This document shows, in pieces, positions 1-7,629 of a DNA stretch of 64,000 bases. Numbering within the stretch: the stretch's first letter is position 1; each line of letters starts with the position of its first letter. The notes beneath the pieces were generated by a model. That model saw only the letters and a program-made list of their open reading frames with translations. It was not told the origin of the DNA and searched no databases. The DNA is from Planctomycetia bacterium. Lineage in GTDB: Bacteria; Planctomycetota; Phycisphaerae; Phycisphaerales; SM1A02. A program made the position numbers and the translations under genes. The stretch is taken from contig SXOD01000050.1 in the NCBI GenBank assembly GCA_005776885.1, positions 39,788 to 103,787 of the forward strand, in the 5' to 3' direction.

Positions 1-944
1 CCAAGCAGCGATCCTTCGACGGAGCCGCCTCGGATCGTTCGCTCGATCTCCAGGCTCTGCAGGCTGGCGGCGTCAAGGAGGAGCCGGTCTCCCGGCGTGA
101 GGACGCGTGGGAGGGAGAGATGCGCGAGCGATTCGCCCTGTGTTTCTCGGAGGTATCGCACCAGCGCGCCGCATGCGGCGACGGCGGGCCCAGCCTCTGG
201 GAGGCCCAGTCCGGCGAGCGCGGCGACGGAGAATTGCGAGCAGAGTGCCTCACGGGCTTCCGCCTCTCGCCAGTACCAGCCGTCGCGAGTCGTGCGCGAT
301 GCACCGGCTGTGCGGCACATCGTGGCGGCGTCGCGGTCGGCTCGCTCGTCGCGCTCGGCGGGGAGCAGCACTTCCGCGGCGCCCGCAAGCGCGAGCGTGT
401 CGGTGGCAGCGGCGGATGGAGCCGTGGTGACGGTGAAGGCGCCGGTGGAGAGTTCGATGGTGGCGACGGCGCAGGTACGACTGGCCCCCGAGGCGCCGGC
501 CTCGGTGGCCACGCACGCCACGCGATTGCCCGCGCCGGCGTCAAGCAGCGTGTCATCCACACGCGTGCCCGGCGTGATGACTCGCGTCACCGCGCGGTCC
601 ACTACTCCCTTGGCGTCCTTGGGATCTTGCACCTGGTCCGCGATCGCCACGCGGAATCCCTGGTCGACCAGCCTCTTGATGTATGCCTCCGCGGAGTGCC
701 ACGGGATGCCCGCCATCGGGATGCCGTTGGTGCGCTGCGTGAGCGTGATCCCCAGGGCCTTGTGGGCCGTCACCGCATCGTCATCGAAGAGCTCGAAGAA
801 GTCGCCCAGCCGGAAGAGCAGGATGCAATCAGGATGCGACGCCTTGAACTGCGCGTGCTGGCGCATCGCGGGCGTGTCGCGGTTGGGGGTACCACTGGGA
901 ACAGATTGCGGCACGGTTGTGGAACGCGCAGGTACGAGGGGCAT
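1..944 (-). CDS. mutS: DNA mismatch repair protein MutS, N-terminal part
   Basis: This is the mismatch-recognition ATPase of DNA repair, which binds mismatched bases and recruits MutL. Only the first ~314 residues lie in the window; the gene runs off the left edge. Reading leftwards from the ATG at 944, residues ~27-50 give the MutS domain I start (MRQHAQFKASHPDCILLFR then LGDFFELFDDDA), followed by ITLTQR and IPMAGIPWHSAEAYIKRLV, then the connector-domain signature ending VTPGT-like (VITPGTRVDDTLL). An internal ATG at 866 just before MRQHAQ is an alternative start; I chose 944 because a TAGGCT hexamer (complement of 958-963) lies 13 nt upstream. The ATPase and clamp domains are outside the window, so activity cannot be judged. 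The family assignment is firm. Confidence 0.93.
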   Translation of the reverse strand, partial: MPLVPARSTTVPQSVPSGTPNRDTPAMRQHAQFKASHPDCILLFRLGDFFELFDDDAVTAHKALGITLTQRTNGIPMAGIPWHSAEAYIKRLVDQGFRVAIADQVQDPKDAKGVVDRAVTRVITPGTRVDDTLLDAGAGNRVACVATEAGASGASRTCAVATIELSTGAFTVTTAPSAAATDTLALAGAAEVLLPAERDERADRDAATMCRTAGASRTTRDGWYWREAEAREALCSQFSVAALAGLGLPEAGPAVAACGALVRYLRETQGESLAHLSLPRVLTPGDRLLLDAASLQSLEIERTIRGGSVEGSLL

Positions 945-1019
945 GTCACCTGCGCCAAGCCTACGTTGGTCAACCGCAAGCCTTGACCAGCAAGAAGTGT
1001 GGGGATAGGCTCTCTAGCC

Positions 1020-1484
1020 ATGAGCGAGAGGGGCCAGTCGAGTCGTGGTCGTCGCCGAGGGCTGCAGCCGATGTCCGGTTCGAACGTGTTGTTGCTCACG
1101 TTCATCGCCGGTGTGAGTGGGTTCACGATGTTGTCCGACCACGGGGCGGAGGGTCAAGGGGGACTAAGGGCGATGGATTGCCTGCGAGAGGTGGGAGGGA
1201 CTGCTTGCGAGTTGTGCGAGGTGCCGATTCAAGAGCGATGCAGCGACGGGACGGTATGTCGATACAGAATCGATGTGAATGAAGCGGCGCGCCGAGTGGT
1301 CGCCGCGCCCACCGGTCACTGGGGGTTCAGTGACGAGGGCGAGGGGTACCGGCGGTGCCGAGGCATGTACCGCCGATGCAGTCCGGATGCTCCGAAAGGC
1401 TGCGCCGAGACGGGGATGTGGTTCGACTGCGCAAGGCTAGAGCGGCACGTCGGGAGTGACGCTTGCCCGTCTCCAACACCATGA
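1020..1484 (+). CDS. Hypothetical exported or membrane-anchored cysteine-rich protein
   Basis: No family recognised. The 154-residue product has a hydrophobic stretch at residues ~20-37 (NVLLLTFIAGVSGFTML) preceded by an Arg-rich segment, which looks like a signal peptide or anchor. It is followed by a small Cys-rich region with several paired cysteines (CLREVGGTACELC, ERCSDGTVC, RRCRGMYRRC). I chose the ATG at 1020 because a TAGGCT -10-like hexamer at 1006-1011 lies 8 nt upstream, as at many first genes here; an upstream in-frame start at 999 would overlap that hexamer. The stop overlaps the next start as ATGA (1481-1484), so the two are probably translated together. Function unknown. Confidence 0.55.
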   Translation: MSERGQSSRGRRRGLQPMSGSNVLLLTFIAGVSGFTMLSDHGAEGQGGLRAMDCLREVGGTACELCEVPIQERCSDGTVCRYRIDVNEAARRVVAAPTGHWGFSDEGEGYRRCRGMYRRCSPDAPKGCAETGMWFDCARLERHVGSDACPSPTP

Positions 1485-2749
1485 GCATCCCTCGCCTCAC
1501 CATCGGGACTCGAGCGGCGATGCTTCCCCTTCTTGCCGGTGCCGTTGCAGCCCAGGGAGGACAGGTTGTTCATTCGGATCGGCTGCGGGACCCCGTGCCT
1601 CCGTCCGCCCATCAGGTTGCGGATGGCGTACGCCTTCAGTCGGTTGACTGGGGGCAGCCACTCCAATCCGAAGAGTTCCTGGCGGTTGCGGTTGATGTGC
1701 TTGGGGATGCAGGCGCCCCGTGGTCCCTCCAGCGGTGGGGCGAGTTCGTTGAAGCACATGACGACGCATGTCATTCGGCGATACCTTCGATTGAACGACT
1801 CTCCGCCGTCGATGGGGACTTTCTGAAGAGCGCGACGGTGGTGGAGCAGGCAGAGTTGCTGCAAACCATCAACACGCGCGTCGAAGGGGTCATCCGCCGC
1901 CTTGCCACCTTGGAATGCGAGTTGTGGGGCGACCTGTTCGCGCGCGCGGCTGATCGGCATGAGGAGCCGCGAAATGGGAATGCGTGCTTGGAGAGCATGG
2001 CACGGGCGAGGGCGTACGTGAGGCACTCACGATCCAACTATGCCATGCCCGACGGGGACCTCGATGGAGGCGGGATTCTGCGCGCCATGGGGTTCGATGC
2101 GTCGAGCCTCCCTTCATTGAATGACAAACTCTGTGAGGCGCGGGAGGCGTGGGCCGCACTTCAACTGGAGCGATATGTGAAGGAGCGCGAGGTCGGCGTG
2201 GCAACCCTGCGTTCGCTTGGCCGCGTCGAGCAAGGTGAGTCGTGGACGGTCTACCGGGACGCCCGGCGGAAGGCCGCCGGGGCCGTGGTTGAGCTGTGCA
2301 GCCGCCAGCTGCGCACGCAGCAGGACGTGCTGGATTTCGCGGCACGCCATTTCTCCGTTGAAGAGCGTGCGACGCTCGACTCACTGCTCCTCCGGGCGCG
2401 GTTCCCGGAACTGGCGCGAGCTGCGGGGGTCGCGATGATCGAAGAGGCCCTTCAGTCCGTGAATGGCGCAGAGCCGAATGCCGTGTCGTCCGCGCAGCGG
2501 GGAGCGGTGCTTGCCATGCTGCGCGTGGAGTTCAGTCAGCTCTGCGAGACGCACGCGGATGCCTACGACGTCGATCTTCGACTGGAATCGCGTGGGGTCG
2601 ATCCGGAGGATCCGCAGTGTGTCGAACGCTCCAACAGGAGCCGGGACCGGGTAGCCGAATGGCGCAGGCGAGGGGTGGCGACGCTCGTCGGCCTAGGAGT
2701 GCTGGATGATGTCGATCGCGTCAAGTTTGAACAGGAGGCCAGCCCATGA
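1481..2749 (+). CDS. Hypothetical exported helical protein
   Basis: No family recognised. The 422-residue product starts MSIPRLTIGTRAAMLPLLAG, a plausible signal peptide (basic n-region, hydrophobic core ending AVAAQ). The rest is largely helical and charged, with no metal-binding or catalytic motif I can name. The chosen ATG at 1481 forms an ATGA overlap with the upstream stop; an in-frame ATG at 1463 would lengthen the overlap. The stop overlaps another ATG at 2746 in the same way. The coupled chain suggests a small operon of secreted proteins. What it does is unknown. Confidence 0.6.
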   Translation: MSIPRLTIGTRAAMLPLLAGAVAAQGGQVVHSDRLRDPVPPSAHQVADGVRLQSVDWGQPLQSEEFLAVAVDVLGDAGAPWSLQRWGEFVEAHDDACHSAIPSIERLSAVDGDFLKSATVVEQAELLQTINTRVEGVIRRLATLECELWGDLFARAADRHEEPRNGNACLESMARARAYVRHSRSNYAMPDGDLDGGGILRAMGFDASSLPSLNDKLCEAREAWAALQLERYVKEREVGVATLRSLGRVEQGESWTVYRDARRKAAGAVVELCSRQLRTQQDVLDFAARHFSVEERATLDSLLLRARFPELARAAGVAMIEEALQSVNGAEPNAVSSAQRGAVLAMLRVEFSQLCETHADAYDVDLRLESRGVDPEDPQCVERSNRSRDRVAEWRRRGVATLVGLGVLDDVDRVKFEQEASP

Positions 2750-2785
2750 AGTGGTGGAAGCAGACGCTCAACGTGCGATTCTTCG

Positions 2786-3097
2786 TTGGTGAGCCATCGT
2801 GAGATCAGCCTCGGACTGCAGCCGGAAGACCTCTCCGTGTCCGCTCACCACATCCCGACCGGCTCGTACACGACCACGACGAGCTACGCGGCGGTGAGGG
2901 ATGGCACTCGATTCATCGTGCGTGCGACCATGACATTTGAGGTGCTAAGGGGATGGACCGCGTGGGAAACTCCGGGGGGCGGGGGAGACGATGTGGTCCC
3001 TCCCCACTGGGGCCTCCACTGGCCAGTCTTCTCGCTCGAGGGGGAAGAGGCCGGGACGGGACGACTGGTTTCTCGCAGTTCACTCCTCACTCCCTGA
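2786..3097 (+). CDS. Possible third gene of the cassette, apparently frameshifted
   Basis: An ATG at 2746 overlaps the preceding stop (ATGA) and opens a reading frame of only 18 residues (MKWWKQTLNVRFFVGEPS), ending at 2802. A different frame is open from a TTG at 2786 to 3097 and encodes LVSHREISLGLQPEDLSVSA and onwards to a Gly- and Pro-rich tail. The simplest reading is one gene beginning at 2746 and broken by a one-base indel near 2785-2800, either in the cell or in the assembly. Alternatively the 18-residue peptide and the 103-residue frame are unrelated. No family recognised; low confidence. Confidence 0.3.
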   Translation: MVSHREISLGLQPEDLSVSAHHIPTGSYTTTTSYAAVRDGTRFIVRATMTFEVLRGWTAWETPGGGGDDVVPPHWGLHWPVFSLEGEEAGTGRLVSRSSLLTP

Positions 3098-3163
3098 GTT
3101 TCCCGCGCGTGGTGCCCGTGGCTGCCCCCGGCGGTCCGCGCGTGCTACAATCCCCGTCCCAAT

Positions 3164-3236
3164 GGGGTGGTAGCTCAATTGGGAGAGCGCTTGAATCGCA
3201 TTCAAGAGGTTGTGAGTTCGATCCTCATCCACTCCA
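3164..3236 (+). tRNA. tRNA-Ala (anticodon CGC)
   Basis: A 73-nt cloverleaf. The 7-bp acceptor stem GGGGTGG pairs with CCACTCC (one G-U) and is followed by discriminator A at 3236. The anticodon stem CTTGA/TCAAG encloses the loop ATCGCAT, giving anticodon CGC for codon GCG. The T arm is GTGAG-TTCGATC-CTCAT. The CCA end is not encoded (CTC follows), so a nucleotidyltransferase must add it. A TACAAT hexamer at 3146-3151 lies 12 nt upstream and is a likely -10 element. It stands alone, with no neighbouring rRNA or tRNA. Confidence 0.93.
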
Positions 3237-3315
3237 CTCGTTGACGCAACGGGTGTCGCAGCAGCGGCACCCGTTCGTCGTTTGAGGTCACGGCGCGGCA
3301 TCGAACCATCGACCC

Positions 3316-4320
3316 ATGGAAGCTCTCGTCCAACATGGAACGGACCTCGCCGTCGAGCTGGCGCTGCTGGCCGTCGCGGCTGTGCTCGGGGCAGTGGCCC
3401 CGCGACTCTTCCGGCTCAAGCACCGCGGCATGCAGTTTGCGCTCAGCGGCGTGAGCGGCGTGATGATCGGCTTGGCGTGCTTCCACTTGCTGCCACATGC
3501 GATCGAGGAGCTTGGCGGCAAGGGCCCAAGCTGGATGGCGGGTGTGGAGGCGGCGATGATCGCGGCGGTGGTTGGCTTCTGCGCGATGTTCCTGTTGGAG
3601 CGATTCCTCTGCTTCCACCACCACGAGGAGCCGGAGGGCGAGGAAGCGGCGCATGATTGCGGGCATGGGCACTCGGACGCACGCGGTCACGCACACGCAC
3701 TGGCAGGCTCGCACTCCCATGCCCACGACCATGCACACGCCATGGCGGCGGTCGGGGCGTTTGGTGGACTGGCTGTGCATGGACTTCTGGAGGGGGTGGC
3801 GCTTGGCGCCGCCGTGGCGGCGGAGGCGCCTTCGGTGCGGCTGGCCGGTGTGGGGACCTTTCTGGCCATCGTGCTCCACAAGCCCTTTGACTCGCTCACG
3901 ATCGCCGCGCTGATGGCGAGGGCGGGGGCGTCGCAGGGACGAATCGTCGGCGTGGCGCTGCTCCTCTTCCTGGCGATCCCCGTCGGCGTGGCGGTGTTCG
4001 CGTTTGGGCTCTCGGGGTTGGGCGACATGACGGGGCTGGTCCTGGCCGGGGCGGGCGGCATGTTCCTCTGCATCGCCACCAGTGACCTGTTGCCTGAGTT
4101 GCAGTTTCACTCGCATGACCGCGTGGGCCTCAGCGTGGCGCTCTTGGCGGGGATCGCGGTGGCTCTGGGAATCGCGCGCTTGGAGCATGCAACGCATGAC
4201 CATGGGGTGCACGGACATGGGGCGCACGAGCATGGGGCGGACGAGCATGGGGCGGACGGACATGCCACGCAAGAGGACGAGGCGCACACTTCGCCAACCC
4301 AGGCCAGATTCGACCCCTGA
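3316..4320 (+). CDS. ZIP family divalent-metal (zinc/iron) transporter
   Basis: An inner-membrane permease that brings Zn2+, Fe2+ or similar ions toward the cytoplasm. The 334 residues hold about eight hydrophobic segments. ZIP signature residues are visible: HLLPHAIEEL in an early helix, HGLLEGVALG in the fourth helix (the HGxxEG metal site), and HKPFDS in the fifth. A long His/Asp-rich loop (about residues 110-145) separates the third and fourth helices, and a second His-rich tail with GAHEHGADEHGADGH repeats closes the protein; both are probably metal-sensing or metal-buffering. The ATG at 3316 is the first in frame. Transported metal cannot be told from sequence. Confidence 0.88.
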   Translation: MEALVQHGTDLAVELALLAVAAVLGAVAPRLFRLKHRGMQFALSGVSGVMIGLACFHLLPHAIEELGGKGPSWMAGVEAAMIAAVVGFCAMFLLERFLCFHHHEEPEGEEAAHDCGHGHSDARGHAHALAGSHSHAHDHAHAMAAVGAFGGLAVHGLLEGVALGAAVAAEAPSVRLAGVGTFLAIVLHKPFDSLTIAALMARAGASQGRIVGVALLLFLAIPVGVAVFAFGLSGLGDMTGLVLAGAGGMFLCIATSDLLPELQFHSHDRVGLSVALLAGIAVALGIARLEHATHDHGVHGHGAHEHGADEHGADGHATQEDEAHTSPTQARFDP

Positions 4321-4404
4321 GAGGCGCTATTTGGCCTGAGATCGCAGGTTGTTCGCCGCAAACCCGCCGACTCGATGGCTTGATGGCCGCGTACCCTCCC
4401 GCCC

Positions 4405-4605
4405 ATGAAGGCCGAACGCGTTCTCGCTGAACTGAATCGACTCCGCCAGGACTTGGACAAGGACCCCACGGACATGGAGTGGTTCACGCTGCACCATGTG
4501 TTCTGCTTCGTCTCCTACAAGATGGCCGATTTCCAGAAGTACCTCGATGAGGCCGTGAAGGGCGCCAAGCCCGGGCAGGAGCCGAGCCTGGACGAAGAGG
4601 AGTAG
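4405..4605 (+). CDS. Small acidic protein of unknown function
   Basis: A 66-residue acidic protein (MKAERVLAELNRLRQDLDKD at the start, SLDEEE at the end) with no family I recognise. No signal peptide or membrane segment is present, so it is probably cytosolic. A -10-like TACCCT at 4392-4397 lies 7 nt before the ATG, the same arrangement as other leading genes here, which supports both its reality and the start. It is followed 40 bp later by ileS, which has its own -10-like hexamer, so the two may be transcribed separately. Confidence 0.6.
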   Translation: MKAERVLAELNRLRQDLDKDPTDMEWFTLHHVFCFVSYKMADFQKYLDEAVKGAKPGQEPSLDEEE

Positions 4606-4645
4606 AAGCAGTTTTCCGGGGCTGGCGCGTACACTCCGCCCCTTC

Positions 4646-7492
4646 ATGACCGAGACCGCGCGCGATTATCGGAGCACCCTCAATCTCCCCAAGACCGGCT
4701 TTCCCATGAAGGCCAACCTGGGGCAGGCCGAACCCGCCACGCTCAAGCGATGGGCGGAAGGGTCGCTGGCCGCGCGGGTGTTGGAAGCTCGCGCCGACGC
4801 CCCCAACTTTGTCTTCCACGATGGCCCGCCGTATGCCAACGGGAATATCCACATCGGCCACCTCCTGAATAAGGTGCTGAAGGATTTTGTCGTGCGCTCC
4901 AGGCTCATGGAGGGCAAGCGCGTCCACTATGTGCCGGGCTGGGATTGCCACGGCTTGCCCATCGAGCACAAGGTGATGCTGGAGCTGGTGGAGAAGGGCA
5001 AGATGGCCAAGCTGGACACGCTCGAGCCGGACCTTCGACGCATGGCGATCCGCCGCGAGTGCGCCGCCTCCGCCGACAAGTTCATCAAGCTGCAGTGCGG
5101 CCAGATGGAGCGGCTCCTGACACTGGCCGACTACGCGCACCCCTACGCCACCAAGCAGCCCGAGTACGAGGCGGCCACGCTGGAGGTCTTCGCGTCGATG
5201 GTGGAGCAGGGGGTTGTGTATCGCGATCTCAAGCCCGTGCATTGGTCGATCGCCAACCAGACCGCGCTGGCAGAGGCGGAGCTGGAGTACGAGGATCGAG
5301 ATGACCCGTCGATCTATGTGGACTTTGAGGCGAGCGACGCCGAAGCCGTTGGAAGGGCCTTCGGCGTGGAGCCGGAGTGCCGGCCCAGCTTCATGATCTG
5401 GACGACGACGCCGTGGACGCTTCCCGCCAACCTGGCGATCGCGGTGCATCCAAGGTATCGATACGCGCTGGTAGAGCACGACGGCGCGCTGAGCATCGTG
5501 GCCAGCGACCTGTGGGCCAAGGTGGCCGCTGCGGTGAGCGCGGAGAAGCACCGGGTGGTCGCCGAGTGCGATGGCGCTGCGCTGGTCGGGCTGACCTATC
5601 GACACCCGTTCTGCGACCGCGAGGGCGGAATCGTCGCCGCGGACTATGTGACGCTGGAAGACGGCACTGGCTTGGTTCACACGGCACCCGGCCATGGCGC
5701 GGACGACTACCGAACCGGGCTGCGTGAAGGGTTGGCGATCTACTGCCCCGTGCGTGGCGATGGCACCTACGACGACACTGTGCCGCAGTGGCTCCGTGGC
5801 ATGAGCGTGTGGGAGGCCAACGCCAAGGTGGTGGAACACCTCACGCAGAGCGGCCACATGGTGCATCACCAGATGTTCCGGCACTCGTACCCGCATGATT
5901 GGCGGAGCAAGACGCCGGTCATCTTCCGGGCCACCGAGCAGTGGTTTGTTGGTGTGGATCGACCCGTGAAGTCATCGGGCAAGACGCTCCGCGAGATGGC
6001 GCTTGCGGCGGTTGGTGGCGAGACGGCCACCGTCAGGTTCGTGCCCGAGTGGGGTCGCAACCGCATGCGCGGCATGCTGGAGAATCGACCCGACTGGTGC
6101 CTTTCGCGCCAGCGCTCGTGGGGGCTGCCGATCCCCGCATTTGTGCAGGCCGACGGCAGCATGTTCATGACCCCGACCAGCGTGCGTGCGGTGGCCAGGC
6201 GCATCGCGGAGAAGGGGAGCGATTGCTGGTTCCAGGAATCGCCCGCGCAGTTGCTGGCGGCGTACGACCCATCGGCCGACGCCAGCGCGCCGGCCGGGCT
6301 GGACATCGCCTCGCTCACCAAGGCCTACGACATCTTCGATGTCTGGTTTGAGGCGGGCTCCAGCTGGAACAGCGTGATGCGCGCGCGTGGCATCGGCTTC
6401 CCCAGCGAGCTCTATTTGGAGGGCAGCGACCAGCACCGAGGCTGGTTCCAGTTGTCGCTCCTGCCCGCGCTGGCGGTGACCGGCGAGCCGCCGTACCGCG
6501 CACTCCTCACCCACGGCTTCATCGTGGACAAGGACGGCAAAAAGATGTCCAAGAGCCTCGGCAATGCGATCGAGGTGGAGGACCTGCTCAAGCTGCACGG
6601 CGCGGAGGTGGCCAGGTGGTGGGCCAGCAGCGTCCCCTACGACGGCGACATCCGCGTGGACATGGAGTTCTTCCGGCTCGCGGGCGAGTCGTATCGCAAG
6701 GTGCGCAACACGCTGCGGTTCCTCCTGTCCAACCTGAGCGACTTCAACCCCGAGGCGTGGAAGAAGTCTGGCGCGAGCATCGGTCCCGAGACGATCGATG
6801 GATGGGCGATGGCTCAACTGGCCCAGCTGCAGCGCACCGTGCGCGACGCCTATGAGCGCTACCAGTTCCGCGACGCGCATGTGGCGATCTTCGACTTCTG
6901 CAACGAGACCCTGAGCGCGCGCTATTGCGCCGCCACGAAGGATCGACTCTATTGCGATGCGGCCAACGGGCCACGGAGGCGCCGCACCCAGGCCACGATG
7001 TGGGCGTGCGTGGAGACGCTGTGCAAGCTGCTCGCGCCGGTGCTTCCCCACACGGCGGAAGAGGCGTGGAACTCGCTCTGGCAAAGTGTTGGCGTGGATG
7101 CGGCGAAGGGCCGGCCGCTCACGCTTGAGCAACACGCGCCGATCGCGGCCCAGCTGCATCCGGCCTGGGATGCGGCGCTGGTCGCCAAGGAGTCCGTCTC
7201 CAAGGCGCTGGAGGTGGCCAAGGCTGAGGGGCTGGACAATCCGCTTGATGCTGGCGTGTCGGTTGTTGATGCAGCCGCGACGCTCAAGCCTGTGCTCGCG
7301 GACTTGCCGGACTTCTTCGGGGTTTCGCGGGTGGAGTTGGTGGAGCGTGGAACCGGTGCCTTGACGGTCACGGTGCAAGACCTTCGCAACGAGCCCCGAT
7401 GCGAGCGCTCCTGGCGCCGTGACGGAACCGTGCGAGAGCGCGGCGACGGCGGCTTGCTCAGCGATCGGGACGCGGCCGCGGTGGGGGTGTAG
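4646..7492 (+). CDS. ileS: Isoleucyl-tRNA synthetase
   Basis: Charges tRNA-Ile with isoleucine in the cytosol. The 948-residue length suits the bacterial family. The class I HIGH motif is at residues 69-72 within DGPPYANGNIHIGH, followed by WDCHGLPIEHK. The editing domain carries TTTPWTLPANLAIAV and GTGLVHTAPGHGADDY. KMSKSLGN is at about residue 632, preceded by EGSDQHRGWFQ. The C-terminus ends ...EPRCERSWRRDG...LLSDRDAAAV, so the four-Cys zinc finger of the E. coli enzyme is reduced to one Cys, as in some other bacterial IleS. A TACACT hexamer at 4630-4635 lies 10 nt before the ATG. Assignment is certain. Confidence 0.97.
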   Translation: MTETARDYRSTLNLPKTGFPMKANLGQAEPATLKRWAEGSLAARVLEARADAPNFVFHDGPPYANGNIHIGHLLNKVLKDFVVRSRLMEGKRVHYVPGWDCHGLPIEHKVMLELVEKGKMAKLDTLEPDLRRMAIRRECAASADKFIKLQCGQMERLLTLADYAHPYATKQPEYEAATLEVFASMVEQGVVYRDLKPVHWSIANQTALAEAELEYEDRDDPSIYVDFEASDAEAVGRAFGVEPECRPSFMIWTTTPWTLPANLAIAVHPRYRYALVEHDGALSIVASDLWAKVAAAVSAEKHRVVAECDGAALVGLTYRHPFCDREGGIVAADYVTLEDGTGLVHTAPGHGADDYRTGLREGLAIYCPVRGDGTYDDTVPQWLRGMSVWEANAKVVEHLTQSGHMVHHQMFRHSYPHDWRSKTPVIFRATEQWFVGVDRPVKSSGKTLREMALAAVGGETATVRFVPEWGRNRMRGMLENRPDWCLSRQRSWGLPIPAFVQADGSMFMTPTSVRAVARRIAEKGSDCWFQESPAQLLAAYDPSADASAPAGLDIASLTKAYDIFDVWFEAGSSWNSVMRARGIGFPSELYLEGSDQHRGWFQLSLLPALAVTGEPPYRALLTHGFIVDKDGKKMSKSLGNAIEVEDLLKLHGAEVARWWASSVPYDGDIRVDMEFFRLAGESYRKVRNTLRFLLSNLSDFNPEAWKKSGASIGPETIDGWAMAQLAQLQRTVRDAYERYQFRDAHVAIFDFCNETLSARYCAATKDRLYCDAANGPRRRRTQATMWACVETLCKLLAPVLPHTAEEAWNSLWQSVGVDAAKGRPLTLEQHAPIAAQLHPAWDAALVAKESVSKALEVAKAEGLDNPLDAGVSVVDAAATLKPVLADLPDFFGVSRVELVERGTGALTVTVQDLRNEPRCERSWRRDGTVRERGDGGLLSDRDAAAVGV

Positions 7493-7595
7493 GGACGGGC
7501 GCGGGCAGGGGCCCCCAGAGGCCGCTGGAGGGAATGGAACGCGCTCCGTCCGGGAACCTGCTGGGCCACGACCGTGCAAAGTGAGCGCTTTCCGC

Positions 7596-7623
7596 TTGCG
7601 CCACGAGAGGGCGGTGTTACATT
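7596..7623 (+). promoter_or_regulatory. Putative promoter of the first beta-helix gene
   Basis: TTGCGC at 7596-7601 and TACATT at 7618-7623 are separated by 16 nt. The ATG at 7630 starts only 6 nt after the -10, so transcription should begin at or next to the start codon and give a leaderless mRNA. Almost the same arrangement precedes the duplicate gene at 10255-10282. Confidence 0.55.
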
Positions 7624-7629
7624 GATCGG

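Noticed and set aside
97..1008. Plus-strand frames at the left edge
   Set aside because: They are antisense to mutS, whose N-terminal domain is unmistakable on the minus strand.
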